A DNA stretch of 64,000 nt. It comes from Rhodoferax sp. BLA1 (GTDB lineage: Bacteria > Pseudomonadota > Gammaproteobacteria > Burkholderiales > Burkholderiaceae_C). The notes beneath the pieces are model-generated. The model saw only the letters and a list, made by a program, of their open reading frames with translations. It was not told where the DNA came from and ran no database searches. A program made the translations under genes and the position numbers. The stretch is from positions 186,001-250,000 of the forward strand of contig NZ_SZVI01000009.1 in assembly GCF_013416775.1 (NCBI RefSeq). Reading direction: 5' to 3'. How positions within the stretch are numbered: the first letter of the stretch is position 1; every line of letters begins with the position of its first letter. Shown piece after piece: positions 1 through 10,428 of the stretch.

Positions 1-1124
1 ATCCCCTCCAAGGAACTGGTGTGCATTTGAACCCTGATACCCACTGCACGCAAAGATTGCAGCGTTGACAAAACCAAAGGCATGGCAGAGACCTCTGTCA
101 CGATGGCATAGGCATCGAGTGGCGCCCCGGTGTGGGTGAGTCCGGCGGTCTTGGCCAACTCCAGCACCCGGTCAACACCCAGCGCCCAACCAACGGCAGG
201 TGTTGATTTGCCTCCCAGTTGTTCAAACAAATAGTCGTAGCGTCCACCTGCACAAACGGTACCTTGTGAGCCCAAGCGGTCTGTGGTGAATTCAAAAACC
301 GTCAGGTTGTAATAGTCCATGCCACGCACCAGTCGCGGATTCACGGTGTAGGCTACGTTGTTGGCCTCCAGGATGGACTTCAAGCTGTTGAAGTGAGCCA
401 GAGATGCTTCACCCAGGAAATCCAGAAGTTGTGGCGCTGCATTCACCAGGCCCTGCATTTGCGGATTCTTGGTGTCCAAAATACGCAAAGGGTTGCTGTG
501 CAAGCGTCTGCGTGCGTCCTCATCCAGCACTTCGGCATGTTGCTCAAAGTAGGCAATCAAGGCTTGCCGATGCGCCAAGCGCTCGGGCGGTTGGCCTAAA
601 CTGTTGAGCTCCAGACGGACATCGGTCAAACCGATCTCTGCCCACAGCGCTGTGGCCATCAAAATCAGTTCGGCGTCTACTTCGGCCCCAGAGAACCCCA
701 ATGCTTCTGCGCCAATTTGGTCAAATTGTCTGTAGCGACCTTTTTGCGGCCGCTCATGTCGGAACATCGGACCCATGTAATACAGGCGTTTACCACCGTC
801 ATACAAGAGGCTGTGTTCCAGTGCAGCACGCACCACACCAGCGGTTGCCTCCGGGCGAAGGGTCAGAGGGTCGCCGTTGAGGCGGTCCTCAAAACAGTAC
901 ATTTCCTTCTCGACAATATCCGTCACCTCGCCCAAACCACGTACAAACAAGGGTGTGCGTTCAACAATGGGGGTACGGATGTTGCGGTAGGCAAAACGTG
1001 ACATCAAGTCACGAACCTTGGCTTCAAACCACTCGACAACGGCTGAATCAGGGGGAAGCAAGTCATTCATGCCTTTAACGGCTGTCAACTTGCCCACAGG
1101 AGAGGGGGTTACTTTTTCTGTCAT
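1..1124 (-). CDS. hisS: Histidyl-tRNA synthetase, C-terminus beyond the window
   Basis: This gene charges tRNA(His) with histidine in the cytoplasm (class II aminoacyl-tRNA synthetase). Translating the minus strand from an ATG at 1122-1124 gives an open frame to the window edge. It begins [20 protein letters not shown] and carries the typical N-terminal KGMNDLLP block. Motif 2 residues (RPEATAG, then [16 protein letters not shown]) and the HisA signature LVRGMDYY followed by a GGRYDYL block are visible. About 374 codons are present; the family is usually about 420-430 residues, so the anticodon-binding domain is cut off. It lies 11 bases downstream of ispG on the same strand, the usual Burkholderiales arrangement, and is probably cotranscribed with it. 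Identification is secure from the motifs. Confidence 0.96.
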   Translation of the reverse strand, partial: MTEKVTPSPVGKLTAVKGMNDLLPPDSAVVEWFEAKVRDLMSRFAYRNIRTPIVERTPLFVRGLGEVTDIVEKEMYCFEDRLNGDPLTLRPEATAGVVRAALEHSLLYDGGKRLYYMGPMFRHERPQKGRYRQFDQIGAEALGFSGAEVDAELILMATALWAEIGLTDVRLELNSLGQPPERLAHRQALIAYFEQHAEVLDEDARRRLHSNPLRILDTKNPQMQGLVNAAPQLLDFLGEASLAHFNSLKSILEANNVAYTVNPRLVRGMDYYNLTVFEFTTDRLGSQGTVCAGGRYDYLFEQLGGKSTPAVGWALGVDRVLELAKTAGLTHTGAPLDAYAIVTEVSAMPLVLSTLQSLRAVGIRVQMHTSSLEG

Positions 1125-1135
1125 GGAGGGCGGGA

Positions 1136-2407
1136 TCACATCTGGGAAACGGCTGTTGCACCAAAGCGCTTTTCAACATAGTCTTCAACAACAGCCTGGA
1201 ATTCTTCGGCAATGGCGTCACCACGCAAGGTCATGCGCTTTTCGCCATCTATAAAGACTGGCGCAGCAGGCGCCTCACCGGTACCGGGCAAGCTGATACC
1301 AATGTCTGCGTGTTTGCTCTCGCCTGGACCATTCACGATGCAGCCCATCACGGCGACTTTCATTTTTTCGACACCGGGGTACTTGCTGCGCCAATGGGGC
1401 ATCTGCGCACGCAAAAAAGCTTCAATACGCTGGGTCAACTCTTGAAAGGTGGTGCTGGTGGTGCGTCCACACCCAGGACAGGCCGTCACGCTTGGCACAA
1501 AAGAGCGCATGCCAAGTGCCTGCAAAATTTCGGCGGCAATCACCACTTCTTGTGTACGGGACTCACCAGGCTGAGGCGTTAAAGACACCCGAATGGTGTC
1601 TCCTATGCCTTCTTGCAACAACACAGACAGCGCTGCAGCAGAGGCAACAGCACCTTTGGTGCCCATACCAGCTTCGGTTAAGCCCAAATGCAAAGCGTAG
1701 TTGCAACGTTTGGCCAGTTCTCGGTATACCGAAATCAGGTCCTGCACCCCACTCACTTTGCAAGACAGGATGATCTGGTTCGGATCCAGGCCCATCTCAA
1801 AAGCTTGTTGTGCGGAATCCAGCGCGGAGGTGACCAATGCCTCGTACATCACTGATTTGGCACCCCAAGGTGTTTCCCGGCGACTGTTTTGATCCATCAG
1901 GTCGGCCAGCAGAGCCTGATCCAGACTGCCCCAATTCACCCCAATGCGCACCGCTTTATTCCACCTCACAGCGGCTTCGATCATCAGGCCGAATTGCTTG
2001 TCACGCTTGTCACCTTTGCCAACATTGCCAGGGTTGATCCGGTATTTGGATAAGGCTTGAGCGCACTCCGGGTAGTCGGTCAGTAAACGATGCCCGTTGT
2101 AATGGAAGTCACCGATCAGGGGCACGTCGATGCCCATGCGATCAAGTTGCTCTCGAATATAGGGCACAGCCTGAGCTGCCTCGGGCGTATTGACCGTCAA
2201 GCGCACCATCTCGGAGCCTGCTAGTGCCAACTCCTTGATCTGAATGGCCGAACCAATCACATCCACCGTGTCAGTGTTGGTCATGGACTGGATCCGTACT
2301 GGGGCGCCACCCCCCACTGTGACGATCCGATTGCCCCAGACGACTTTGGCCTGTCTAGATGCGCTGGATTGTGCAGTCGCTTCTGCAATGGGCTTGGCTG
2401 TATTCAT
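1136..2407 (-). CDS. ispG: 4-hydroxy-3-methylbut-2-en-1-yl diphosphate synthase (flavodoxin)
   Basis: IspG (GcpE) is the [4Fe-4S] enzyme that turns MEcPP into HMBPP in the non-mevalonate isoprenoid pathway. The 423-residue product has the TIM-barrel N-terminal part ([13 protein letters not shown]; then [12 protein letters not shown]) and the C-terminal cluster-binding half. The latter shows the CPGCGR motif and a later [10 protein letters not shown], which supply the three cysteines. I chose the ATG at 2405-2407 because a GAGG stands 7 bases before it; a GTG one codon upstream is also possible. The start overlaps the rodZ stop, so the two are translationally coupled. It is followed by hisS after 14 codon-free bases at most. 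Confidence 0.97.
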   Translation of the reverse strand: MNTAKPIAEATAQSSASRQAKVVWGNRIVTVGGGAPVRIQSMTNTDTVDVIGSAIQIKELALAGSEMVRLTVNTPEAAQAVPYIREQLDRMGIDVPLIGDFHYNGHRLLTDYPECAQALSKYRINPGNVGKGDKRDKQFGLMIEAAVRWNKAVRIGVNWGSLDQALLADLMDQNSRRETPWGAKSVMYEALVTSALDSAQQAFEMGLDPNQIILSCKVSGVQDLISVYRELAKRCNYALHLGLTEAGMGTKGAVASAAALSVLLQEGIGDTIRVSLTPQPGESRTQEVVIAAEILQALGMRSFVPSVTACPGCGRTTSTTFQELTQRIEAFLRAQMPHWRSKYPGVEKMKVAVMGCIVNGPGESKHADIGISLPGTGEAPAAPVFIDGEKRMTLRGDAIAEEFQAVVEDYVEKRFGATAVSQM

Positions 2408-3351
2408 CACTTCACCTCAAATCGCGCAACATTTTCGCGAGCCAGAGGCGCCAGATCCAATGGTTTTCCGCGAACAACAACCGACACCATATCTGCACGC
2501 CCCACTACCACGGACAAAGGCAGTTGTCCTGTCAAGCGAATCACTTCGCCACTCTGCATCAATTTGCGCAATTTGGACTGCCCTGCACTGTCAGTGACTT
2601 CAACCCAAGATTCCCCATGACCACTGAGCTCAAGCATCGTGGACTGACTGGTCACTTCGGCACCGACCACATTCATCGGGGTACTTGCCGGGGGTGGAGA
2701 GGCAACACTTATGACTTTGCTTGCTGATGCAACGGGGACCTCCGCAACCACGGACGCTTCTGGATGAATGTCGGACGGCGGTTGCGTCAAAACACCCGCG
2801 TCTTCGACCCCATTTGCAGATACTTGCGGACTTTGGGTGGGTTGCTCCATGACCGGCATAGGTTCGGTCGCCTCTTTAGAAACGAGGGAATCGTCCTCAA
2901 ACAAAGGCGTGACCGGCCAAGCCAGGATCACCACAATCGCCACGATCAAAAAAGAGACACCAAGACCAAGGGGACTGGAGAGCTGCGCTAATACACCTTG
3001 GCGCGATGCCCCAGTGGAATCTTTGAAACTTGTGTTCAAGCCTGTCTCATTGATCTTGAACTGGTTGAAATGAGGTTCCGGTAAACTGGCCATGATGGGC
3101 GCAGGATCCACTTTCAAGGCGCGACAAACACTCAGTGCCAATGAACGCACGAAGACCATGTCCGGTAACTGGTCAAACCGACCTGCCTCCAGTGCTTCCA
3201 GTTTCTTGACCGGTACTTTTAATGCGACAGCCAACGCGGCAATATGCAATCCCTGCGCCTCACGCGCCTCTTTGAGCATGGCCGCTGCCTGCATCGGCGC
3301 AGACTGGACTGACACATCCGTCACATCGCCCTCAAGACCCAGATCATTCAT
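2407..3351 (-). CDS. rodZ: RodZ-like cytoskeletal/cell-shape protein (HTH, TM, DUF4115)
   Basis: The 314-residue product has the RodZ architecture. A Cro-like helix-turn-helix occupies about residues 25-85 ([20 protein letters not shown]...). One transmembrane helix follows near 125-150 ([17 protein letters not shown]), then a Pro/Ser/Val-rich linker. A DUF4115 beta domain ends the protein ([11 protein letters not shown] to the C-terminus). RodZ links MreB to the membrane in rods. The ATG at 3349-3351 is preceded by GGAG with 6-base spacing; a GTG four codons upstream is weaker. It overlaps the end of pilW and the start of ispG, so it sits inside one compact operon. A role in cell shape is family inference; the gene may act mainly as a regulator in some lineages. 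Confidence 0.85.
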   Translation of the reverse strand: MNDLGLEGDVTDVSVQSAPMQAAAMLKEAREAQGLHIAALAVALKVPVKKLEALEAGRFDQLPDMVFVRSLALSVCRALKVDPAPIMASLPEPHFNQFKINETGLNTSFKDSTGASRQGVLAQLSSPLGLGVSFLIVAIVVILAWPVTPLFEDDSLVSKEATEPMPVMEQPTQSPQVSANGVEDAGVLTQPPSDIHPEASVVAEVPVASASKVISVASPPPASTPMNVVGAEVTSQSTMLELSGHGESWVEVTDSAGQSKLRKLMQSGEVIRLTGQLPLSVVVGRADMVSVVVRGKPLDLAPLARENVARFEVK

Positions 3352-4180
3352 CAAAAGCTCCACGCTGGAAAAAGGCAGTCTGCGGCGACTCGGGAAACCG
3401 CTTGATCAACTGTTCAGCAAGCTGGTTCATCGCCTCAAGATTGGCCATACGTTTTTCTATTTTGATACCGAGCCACAGCGTCTCTGCGTTAGCCAAATCG
3501 GTGTTGTTCAATCGACGGATGTAAAACTGCGCCCGGACATACTCTTTTCTTTGAAAAAGAACATTGGCCAGGTTGTACCCAGTAACAGGGTTAGCCGCGT
3601 CATATTCATATGCCTTCATCAGGCTGACCTCTGCCTCTGGCAACTGACCAGCTTTGAGTTGACACACACCCTGGGCCATGTGTGTCTTGGCACGCTCGTT
3701 GTAGAGTGGATTGGCCAGAGACTGATTGAAATAGTTCATCGATTGGGCAAATTGCCCGTTCTGACACTTTAACCACCCCATGTTGTGCAACACATGGCTG
3801 TCTCGTGGCTTGAGCGACAGTGCTTTGTTGAAACTGTCTTCGGCAATGGCATAGTCATTCAAGCGCATGTAAATCAAACCGCGCAGGCTGAACGCGTCTG
3901 AGTAGCTTGGATCAACCGCAATCGCTTGCTTGATTTCGTCCAAGGCTACGGTGGTCTTGCCCTCCTCAAGGTACCCCAGCGCCAACTCCATCCGGATGCG
4001 CGCCCGTTTGCGCTCTGCACTTACATCGGACTCGGTGACGATGTCTTCGTGCACTTCACCCGCACGACTTGAACCTACTGGACCAGCACAGCCGCTGAGC
4101 GTCAACCCACTGCACAAGACGCAGGCCGCCAAAAGCAACTCAAGACGACCGGTCGATGTGTTTTTCATCGTGACTTTCAT
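3344..4180 (-). CDS. pilW: Type IV pilus biogenesis/stability lipoprotein PilW (PilF)
   Basis: PilW/PilF is an outer-membrane lipoprotein that helps assemble the PilQ secretin. The 278-residue product starts with a lipoprotein signal (LLLAACVLCSGLTLSGC) whose lipobox cysteine is near residue 31. Consecutive TPR units follow, for example ELALGYLEEGKTTVALDEI, SLRGLIYMRLNDYAIAEDSF and HNMGWLKCQNGQFAQSMNYF, as expected for the six-TPR fold. It lies 3 bases after rlmN and overlaps rodZ, the conserved Burkholderiales order rlmN-pilW-rodZ-ispG. A second in-frame ATG four codons downstream is an alternative start. Confidence 0.9.
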   Translation of the reverse strand: MKVTMKNTSTGRLELLLAACVLCSGLTLSGCAGPVGSSRAGEVHEDIVTESDVSAERKRARIRMELALGYLEEGKTTVALDEIKQAIAVDPSYSDAFSLRGLIYMRLNDYAIAEDSFNKALSLKPRDSHVLHNMGWLKCQNGQFAQSMNYFNQSLANPLYNERAKTHMAQGVCQLKAGQLPEAEVSLMKAYEYDAANPVTGYNLANVLFQRKEYVRAQFYIRRLNNTDLANAETLWLGIKIEKRMANLEAMNQLAEQLIKRFPESPQTAFFQRGAFDE

Positions 4181-4183
4181 GGC

Positions 4184-5332
4184 TCAGATTTTCGCATCGG
4201 TTGGGACATCCAACGGATTTGAATTCAGCTCAGAACTACGTTGGCGGGCAATTCGCACGGTCACTCGGGTCCGATCAACCACATCGCCTGCAAGCTGACC
4301 ACATGCGGCATCGATATCATCACCACGGGTCTTGCGAATGGTGGTTGTGATACCTGCTTCGCTCAGGATTTTTGCAAACCCTTGGATGCGTTCTTGCTTG
4401 GAACGATGCAAGCCCGAGGCAGGAAAAGGATTAAAGGGGATCAGATTGAACTTGCACCAAGACACCGAGTGACCGTAGTGCTTCACCAGCTGGACCAACT
4501 CCTGCGCATGCGCATCGCTGTCATTCACAGCATCGAGCATGCAGTATTCAAAAGTGATGAAATCCCTTGGGGCATGTTCGAGGTAATTGACACACGCTGG
4601 CATCAGCTCCTCAAGCGGATGTTTGATGTTGAGAGGCACCAGATAATCACGAAGAGCATTGTTGGGTGCATGCAGCGAAACAGCCAATGCCACCGGGCAT
4701 TCGACGCCCAACAAGTCTATTTTCTTGACCAAACCTGAAGTTGACACCGTGACACGACGGCGTGACAGGCCGTAGCCATGGTCGTCCAGCATCATTCGGA
4801 GAGCTGGAATCAGCGCCGTATAGTTTTGCAAGGGCTCACCCATGCCCATCATCACCGTGTTGGAGATCACCCGCTCATCACGCTTAAGATGTTTACGCAG
4901 AAAATGCTCGGCAAACCAAAGTTGCGCGATGATTTCGCCCGTGGTCAGGTTGCGGCTGAAACCTTGATGGCCGGTTGAGCAAAATCGACAACCCATGGCG
5001 CAGCCCGCCTGGGTCGACAGACAGAGCGTGCCCCGGTCGTCTTCGGGGATAAATACTGTTTCCACAGCATTGCCACCCCCCACGTCAAACAGCCACTTGA
5101 TGGTGCCGTCTGCAGAAATGTGTTGGGTGATGACATCCATCGCCTTGACATGAGCGACACCCTTGAGCTTTTCGCGCAAGGATTTCGCCAGATCGCTCAT
5201 GTCCTCAAAACGAGAGCATCCTCTTTGATGGATCCAGCGAAACAGTTGAACAGCGCGAAAGCGCTTCTCGCCCAGCCGCTCGCAAAAAGCGGCCAAACTC
5301 TCGAGGTCGTGTTCGAGCAGGTTGACCGTCAT
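4184..5332 (-). CDS. rlmN: Dual-specificity 23S rRNA A2503 / tRNA A37 C2-methyltransferase
   Basis: RlmN is a radical SAM enzyme that methylates C2 of A2503 in 23S rRNA and A37 in a group of tRNAs. The 382-residue product has the radical SAM motif [11 protein letters not shown] (CxxxCxxC) near residue 113. It also has the GMGEPLQNY block, and the second catalytic cysteine is expected in the C-terminal [18 protein letters not shown] segment. The length is normal for the family. It is the second gene of the run beginning with ndk, with 7 bases between them. Confidence 0.97.
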   Translation of the reverse strand: MTVNLLEHDLESLAAFCERLGEKRFRAVQLFRWIHQRGCSRFEDMSDLAKSLREKLKGVAHVKAMDVITQHISADGTIKWLFDVGGGNAVETVFIPEDDRGTLCLSTQAGCAMGCRFCSTGHQGFSRNLTTGEIIAQLWFAEHFLRKHLKRDERVISNTVMMGMGEPLQNYTALIPALRMMLDDHGYGLSRRRVTVSTSGLVKKIDLLGVECPVALAVSLHAPNNALRDYLVPLNIKHPLEELMPACVNYLEHAPRDFITFEYCMLDAVNDSDAHAQELVQLVKHYGHSVSWCKFNLIPFNPFPASGLHRSKQERIQGFAKILSEAGITTTIRKTRGDDIDAACGQLAGDVVDRTRVTVRIARQRSSELNSNPLDVPTDAKI

Positions 5333-5339
5333 ACTGTCT

Positions 5340-5765
5340 TCAGCGCGAAAAAACGTTCATGCCGGGGAAAAAGAAGCTCACTTCGACAGCCGCTGTCTCG
5401 GCGGCGTCAGAGCCGTGCACTGCATTGGCATCGATGCTGTCAGCAAAATCAGCACGGATGGTGCCAGGTGCAGCCTTTTTCGGATCAGTTGCCCCCATCA
5501 GTTCACGGTTCTTAAGAATGGCGTTTTCACCTTCCAGCGCCTGGATCATGACCGGGCCGGAAATCATGAACTCGACCAGATCTTTGAAGAAAGGACGCTC
5601 TTTGTGCACAGCGTAAAAAGCTTCGGCTTCACGGCGTGACAAATGCGCCATCTTGGAGGCCACAATTTTCAGTCCGGCCGCTTCAAAGCGAGCATAGATC
5701 TGACCGATCACGTTTTTGGCAACAGCGTCAGGTTTGATTATGGAGAGAGTGCGTTCGATAGCCAT
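5340..5765 (-). CDS. ndk: Nucleoside diphosphate kinase
   Basis: Ndk moves the gamma-phosphate of ATP onto NDPs and balances nucleotide pools. The 141-residue product has the classic N-terminus [17 protein letters not shown] and the active-site block [15 protein letters not shown], with the phosphorylated histidine at H117. The open frame extends 28 codons further upstream. The ATG at 5763-5765 is correct, because conservation begins there and GAGGAAA stands 6 bases before it. It heads the ndk-rlmN-pilW-rodZ-ispG-hisS run; the 96-base gap to rluB could hold its promoter. Confidence 0.97.
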   Translation of the reverse strand: MAIERTLSIIKPDAVAKNVIGQIYARFEAAGLKIVASKMAHLSRREAEAFYAVHKERPFFKDLVEFMISGPVMIQALEGENAILKNRELMGATDPKKAAPGTIRADFADSIDANAVHGSDAAETAAVEVSFFFPGMNVFSR

Positions 5766-5861
5766 ATGATTTCCTCGTGAATTAAAAATTTCTGATCTTT
5801 GGACCAAAGCCCTTGATCTTAACCTGCGCCCAATTGGCATGAACGCCAACGGGTTGCTTTC

Positions 5862-7019
5862 TTATCTGCTGCGCCCACCTGGCCTGCGTCCAGCACCTGG
5901 TACGTTTCCGCGTTTTTTGCCAGCTTCCTGACGCTGCTTGGAAAAACTGTCAGCTCCAATGTAGCCCAATGATGTTTTTAAGGGATCAGGTTGTGAAGCT
6001 GCAGCTTTACCAGCAGCCGGGGATCGTGCAGGACCTCGACCCGGTGTGTTGCGGTTGCGTACCGCGCCACCTGCACCACGCCCGCTGGGTGTCCGCTTGC
6101 CCGCCGGCGCGGGCTCAGCAGAGTCGCGCACAGGTGCTCCTGGCGTTTGTGATGCCCGCGTTAACAAGCGGATATCTGCGTCGTCCAATTCAACCCAGGC
6201 ACCCCGCTTCAAGCCTCTAGGCAACACCATGGAGCCATAACGGATACGAATCAGACGGCTCACGGCATGGCCGACCGACTCCAACATGCGCCGCACCTCG
6301 CGGTTGCGCCCTTCGGAGATCGTCACCCGATACCAGCAATTCGACCCCTCCCCACCCCCCTCTTCGATGGAGCCGAACTGCGCCATGCCATCATCGAGCC
6401 GGACACCGTCGAGCAGTTTGTGCTTTTCGTCCAAAGTCAGTGCGCCCAGCACCCGCACTGCATATTCACGCTCCAACCCAAACCGCGGATGCATCAAATT
6501 GTTAGCCAGCTCGCCAGAGCTGGTGAACAACAGCAAACCCTCGGTGTTGAGGTCAAGGCGGCCCACCGACTGCCATTTGCCCTGAAACAACTTGGGCAGT
6601 TTGCGAAACACCGTGGGACGGTTTTGCGGATCATCGTGGCTGACCACTTCGCCTGCAGGTTTGTGATAGGCCAAAACGCGTGCGGGCGGCGGCGCAATCT
6701 TGAAACGAATCGGCTTGCCATTGACTTTGACATTGTCGCCAAACTGAACCCGCTGACCAATGTGCGCAGGTTCATTGTTGACGGTGATACGCCCCTCCAA
6801 GATGAGCTGCTCCATCTCCAGACGCGAGCCCATGCCAGCCTGCGCCAACACCTTGTGCAACTTGGGTGATTCTGGCTGAGGCGGCAGAACCCGCTTGAGC
6901 GCAGCAGGATTTACTTCGTTTTCTGCAGCATCGAACACACCGGAGACAACGTCTTCAAAACGAATGGCATCATCCATATCAGTGGCAGGCGTGGTCGGCT
7001 CTGTAGGGAGTTCGGTCAT
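5862..7019 (-). CDS. rluB: 23S rRNA pseudouridine synthase RluB
   Basis: RluB forms a pseudouridine in helix 80 of 23S rRNA. The 385-residue product has an acidic N-terminal extension and an S4 RNA-binding domain at about residues 52-100 ([14 protein letters not shown]). The catalytic RsuA-type domain follows, with the aspartate in [13 protein letters not shown]. Residues from about 300 form a basic, Gly/Arg/Pro-rich low-complexity tail ([12 protein letters not shown], then [11 protein letters not shown]), probably a disordered RNA-binding tail common in this subfamily. The start overlaps the scpB stop by 4 bases (ATGA), indicating coupling. Confidence 0.9.
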   Translation of the reverse strand: MTELPTEPTTPATDMDDAIRFEDVVSGVFDAAENEVNPAALKRVLPPQPESPKLHKVLAQAGMGSRLEMEQLILEGRITVNNEPAHIGQRVQFGDNVKVNGKPIRFKIAPPPARVLAYHKPAGEVVSHDDPQNRPTVFRKLPKLFQGKWQSVGRLDLNTEGLLLFTSSGELANNLMHPRFGLEREYAVRVLGALTLDEKHKLLDGVRLDDGMAQFGSIEEGGGEGSNCWYRVTISEGRNREVRRMLESVGHAVSRLIRIRYGSMVLPRGLKRGAWVELDDADIRLLTRASQTPGAPVRDSAEPAPAGKRTPSGRGAGGAVRNRNTPGRGPARSPAAGKAAASQPDPLKTSLGYIGADSFSKQRQEAGKKRGNVPGAGRRPGGRSR

Positions 7020-7705
7020 GGTGTGTCCTCAGGTACGGGTTCAATCGGGCTCGTGCCCGGATCGGGGTCGTTCGACCAGTTCAATTCGCCATTGCGTGAA
7101 CTGGCGTCGGTTGAAACGAAAGAGGCTGCTTTCAGCGAGTCAGCCAAGGGCAACTCCTGCCCCAACATCGATTCGAGAGCATCGGTGGCTTGGGGTGGCG
7201 ATGTCAACAGCGGCAGTTGATCCAGGGAGTTGAGCCCCAGATCGTCCAAAAAATGACGGGTTGTGGCGAACAGCGCAGGCCTGCCCACGGTATCACGGTG
7301 CCCAATCGTCTCAATCCAGCCCCGGTCTTCAAGCTGTTTGAGGGTCAGCGAATTCACCGTTACCCCGCGAACTGTCTCGATATCACCTCGCGTGACAGGC
7401 TGCTTGTAAGCAATGATGGCCAAGGTCTCCAAGGTCGCACGGGTATACCTGGGCGGCTTCTCCGGATGCAAGCGCTCCAGATACACCTGCATGTCAGGGC
7501 GACTCTGAAAACGCCAACCTGTAGACACCGACACCAGCTCCAGACCGCGTTCGGACCAGTCTGACTGCAACTGGGACAACAGCACATCAATCCCGGACGT
7601 CGCCCAGTCATCGCCCAACAAGATCCGCATGTCCTTGACGGGCATGGGTTGTTGGGCACAAAGCAATGCAGTTTCCAGGATGCGTTTGGCATCCGCCGTG
7701 TTCAT
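7016..7705 (-). CDS. scpB: Segregation and condensation protein B
   Basis: ScpB is a winged-helix dimer that binds the ScpA kleisin and the SMC condensin during chromosome segregation. The 229-residue product shows the ScpB core, with [19 protein letters not shown] and [17 protein letters not shown], and an acidic/proline C-terminal tail. I chose the ATG at 7703-7705; a TTG three codons earlier is less likely. It is coupled to rluB by a 4-base overlap, a common pairing. scpA is not seen in this window, and the ScpB here is unrelated to the MukE-like gene at 32.2-32.9 kb. Confidence 0.92.
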   Translation of the reverse strand: MNTADAKRILETALLCAQQPMPVKDMRILLGDDWATSGIDVLLSQLQSDWSERGLELVSVSTGWRFQSRPDMQVYLERLHPEKPPRYTRATLETLAIIAYKQPVTRGDIETVRGVTVNSLTLKQLEDRGWIETIGHRDTVGRPALFATTRHFLDDLGLNSLDQLPLLTSPPQATDALESMLGQELPLADSLKAASFVSTDASSRNGELNWSNDPDPGTSPIEPVPEDTP

Positions 7706-7819
7706 GGTTGGCAAATTCCGGTCAAAACACCCCCATGGGTGCGGTACTCAAAGATATGGAAGACGTGATCAGGACCGACAAGTCATCGGTGGCACGTTGA
7801 ATCGCATGGCAAGGCCGTG

Positions 7820-8836
7820 CTAAAAGATGTCGCTATTGTAATTGAGGCCCCAGCTGCAAAGCGCCGTCGAAAAGTCCGATGGCAAAGGCGCCTTAAAAAC
7901 CAGCGATTGCCCCGTCACGGGGTGGATAAACGCCAGCTTGGTGGCATGCAAAGCCTGTCGTTGCAATCCCGCGGCTGCCGCACCACCGTAGGTCTGGTCC
8001 GACACCAAAGCATGCCCGATCGACGCCAGATGCACCCTGATCTGGTGCGTCCGACCGGTGTGCAAAGTGCACTTGATCAGACAGCCCTGCACACCGTTTG
8101 CCAGGCATTCAAAGTCGGTCTGTGCCACCTTGCCCGCATGCAGTGCCAGATCCACAACCGACATGCGCAAACGATTGCCGGGGTCGCGACCAATGGGGGC
8201 ATCCACATGCCGCACAGCCGCACCGCGCCAAACACCGTGTGCCAGAGCCAGGTATTGCCGTTTCACCGTACGCGCAGCAATCGCCTGGACCAGTGCGTCC
8301 ATGGTCTGGCGGGTGCGCGCCACCACCATCAGGCCGCTGGTGTCCTTGTCCAACCGGTGAACGATACCGGCACGTGGCAGATGAAAAGCCTGACTGTCGT
8401 GACCTAACAGACGGTTCATCAGCGTGCCACTCCAGTTGCCAGGCGCCGGATGCACCACCAGAGAGGCGGGTTTGTTGATGACCAGCAAGTGTTCATCTTC
8501 AAAAACAATGTCCAAGGGCAGGTTTTCAGCCTTGAAGGCCTGGCTTTGGGGTGTTGGTCGCAAAGCAATTTGGCCAATATCGCCAGCTTTAACCTTGGAT
8601 GCGGCCTTCTTGAGCACTTTATCGTTCACCCAGACACTGCCCAAGTCAACCAGTTGCTGCAGGTAACTTCGTGAGAACTCAGGCACGAGGTCAGTCAATG
8701 CCAGATCCAAACGCAAGCCGTGATGCTCTGGCTTGAACGTCAATGCGCGCAGCTCCACTTCTGGCCCGGCGTCTTCGGTAGCCTCGCCGTCATAAGTCCC
8801 AAGGTCGGTCGATATAATTTGTGGAGTGTTTTTCAA
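7820..8836 (-). CDS. rluD: 23S rRNA pseudouridine(1911/1915/1917) synthase RluD
   Basis: RluD modifies helix 69 of 23S rRNA. The product has an S4 domain at the N-terminus (LDLALTDLVPEFSRSYLQQL) and the RluA-family catalytic motif GIVHRLDKDTSGLMVVART with the nucleophilic aspartate. The RTHQIRVHLASIGHAL block confirms the family. The frame stays open to 9139, through bamD on the other strand, so the start must be chosen. A TTG at 8834-8836 is preceded by AGGA with 8-base spacing and gives 338 residues, a normal length. A GTG at 8756-8758 would give 312. Either start puts rluD almost back-to-back with bamD. Confidence 0.88.
   Translation of the reverse strand: MKNTPQIISTDLGTYDGEATEDAGPEVELRALTFKPEHHGLRLDLALTDLVPEFSRSYLQQLVDLGSVWVNDKVLKKAASKVKAGDIGQIALRPTPQSQAFKAENLPLDIVFEDEHLLVINKPASLVVHPAPGNWSGTLMNRLLGHDSQAFHLPRAGIVHRLDKDTSGLMVVARTRQTMDALVQAIAARTVKRQYLALAHGVWRGAAVRHVDAPIGRDPGNRLRMSVVDLALHAGKVAQTDFECLANGVQGCLIKCTLHTGRTHQIRVHLASIGHALVSDQTYGGAAAAGLQRQALHATKLAFIHPVTGQSLVFKAPLPSDFSTALCSWGLNYNSDIF
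8813..8818 (+). promoter_or_regulatory. Candidate -10 element upstream of bamD
   Basis: A perfect TATAAT lies 33 bases before the bamD ATG. No convincing -35 box is found 16-18 bases upstream, so support is limited to the -10 match and its position. If rluD starts at 8836, this element lies within the first codons of rluD on the other strand. Confidence 0.4.
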
Positions 8837-8850
8837 GAAAGCTGTCCTAC

Positions 8851-9657
8851 ATGCCTGATGCCAAATTATCTGCTGCCCGCACCTGGGCCCTCGCGTGTGG
8901 CGTTGTGCTGCTGGGCGCATGTTCCTCCACCCCCAAAGACCCGACGGCGGGTTGGAGTCCGAACAAGATTTATGCTGAGGCCAAGGATGAGTTAAAAGCC
9001 GGCGCCTATGACAAGGCTGGCCCCCTGTTTGACAAGCTCGAAGGCCGTGCTGCCGGTACACCCTTGGCGCAACAGGCCCAACTGGACAAAGCCTACGCAC
9101 AATACAAAAACGGTGAGCCAGTGCTGGCAGTGGCCACACTCGACCGTTTTATGAAGTTACATCCGGCCAGTCCGGCGCTCGATTACGCGCTGTACCTCAA
9201 AGGCTTGATCAATTTCAACGACGATCTGGGCTTGTTTGGGTCCATCACCCGACAGGATCTGTCAGAGCGTGATCAGAAAGCTGCCAAGGAGTCGTTTGAA
9301 TCTTTCAAGGAACTGGTTACACGTTTTCCTGACTCCAAATACGCGGCAGATGCCAGTGCGCGCATGCATTACGTGGTGAACTCGCTGGCCGAGTCTGAGG
9401 TGCACGTGGCGCGTTACTACTACCAACGTGGCGCCTACCTGGCCTCTATCAACCGAGCCCAAACCGCGATTGCAGACTACCAGGGCGCCCCCGCCTTGGA
9501 AGAAGCGCTGTTCCTGATGGTGCAGTCTTATGATGCATTGAACCTGCCCGAGTTGCGTGACGACGCCCGGCGCGTGCTGGAAAAGAACTATCCCCAGACC
9601 ACCTATCTGACACAAGGGTTCAAAACCAAGACGCAGCCGTGGTGGAAGCTCTGGTGA
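8851..9657 (+). CDS. bamD: Outer membrane assembly lipoprotein BamD
   Basis: BamD (ComL) is the essential TPR lipoprotein of the BAM complex that inserts beta-barrel proteins. The 268-residue product starts MPDAKLSAARTW and has a lipobox ending at C24 (VVLLGAC). TPR helices follow, such as YAEAKDELKAGAYDKAGPLF and ALYLKGLINFN. The C-terminal part has REDARRV-like TPR5 residues (ELRDDARRVLEKNYP). The frame opens ten codons earlier, but the ATG at 8851 places the signal peptide normally. A PP2C phosphatase follows 4 bases downstream. Confidence 0.93.
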   Translation: MPDAKLSAARTWALACGVVLLGACSSTPKDPTAGWSPNKIYAEAKDELKAGAYDKAGPLFDKLEGRAAGTPLAQQAQLDKAYAQYKNGEPVLAVATLDRFMKLHPASPALDYALYLKGLINFNDDLGLFGSITRQDLSERDQKAAKESFESFKELVTRFPDSKYAADASARMHYVVNSLAESEVHVARYYYQRGAYLASINRAQTAIADYQGAPALEEALFLMVQSYDALNLPELRDDARRVLEKNYPQTTYLTQGFKTKTQPWWKLW

Positions 9658-9661
9658 GGGA

Positions 9662-10426
9662 ATGAGCATCAAGGCTTGTCGGGTCACAGCTTCGACCGGT
9701 ATTCACAAGGGTGATCGTGATTACCAGCAAGATCAGGTGAGCTTGATCAGCCACCACCATGTCAAAGGCTGTGTGATGGCGGTGTTGGCAGATGGCATGG
9801 GTGGCCGCAGTGGGGGGCGCAAAGCCTCTGACCAGGTCATGATGACAGCTCGACAACTGTTTGAGCGTTATGCACCATCGGTCGACGACCCGATCAGCAT
9901 GCTGAGCCAATTGGTGCTGGAGGCGCACACGGTGATCAAACTCACCGCCATATCCACCGAAGAAGAGCCACACAGCACCATTGCGGTATTTGTCCTCAAC
10001 CCGGATGGCAGCTGCCACTGGGCCCATGCTGGTGACTCACGGATTTACCACTTTCACGGCAAACAACTGGTGTCCCGCACCCGAGACCATTCTTACGTTC
10101 AATCTCTGGTCAACAAGGGTGAACTCACCGAAGAACAGGCCAGTTTTCACCCGCAGTCCAATATTTTGATGGGCTGCCTGGGCACCGAAAAAGAGCCGCC
10201 GATCGACACCCACAGCATCAGCAAACTGCAAGCATCAGACACCCTGATGGTCTGCAGTGATGGCCTGTGGCACTATTTCACCGAGGCTGAACTGGGCTCC
10301 GTGTTGGCAACACTGTCGCCTCGGGAAGCCAGTGAATTTTTGATTGACAAAGCGCGTTTGCGCGCCAAAGGCAGTGGTGACAACCTGTCACTGGCCATCG
10401 TCAAGGTGGAAGCGGCCTGCAGCTAA
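9662..10426 (+). CDS. PP2C-family serine/threonine protein phosphatase
   Basis: The 254-residue product is a single PPM/PP2C catalytic domain with no membrane segment, so it is likely cytoplasmic. The metal-binding signatures are all present: a DRDYQQDQ N-terminal block, LADGMGGRSGG, HAGDSRIYHF, CSDGLWHYF and GSGDNLSLA. It would dephosphorylate Ser/Thr-phosphorylated proteins with Mn/Mg. No Ser/Thr kinase gene is visible within the window, so its partner is unknown. The 4-base spacing after bamD suggests cotranscription, though a functional link is not shown. Confidence 0.88.
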   Translation: MSIKACRVTASTGIHKGDRDYQQDQVSLISHHHVKGCVMAVLADGMGGRSGGRKASDQVMMTARQLFERYAPSVDDPISMLSQLVLEAHTVIKLTAISTEEEPHSTIAVFVLNPDGSCHWAHAGDSRIYHFHGKQLVSRTRDHSYVQSLVNKGELTEEQASFHPQSNILMGCLGTEKEPPIDTHSISKLQASDTLMVCSDGLWHYFTEAELGSVLATLSPREASEFLIDKARLRAKGSGDNLSLAIVKVEAACS

Positions 10427-10428
10427 GC

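Noticed and set aside
8837..9139. A 101-residue N-terminal extension of rluD
   Set aside because: It runs antisense through bamD, is Arg/Pro/Cys-rich and lies upstream of the conserved S4 domain.
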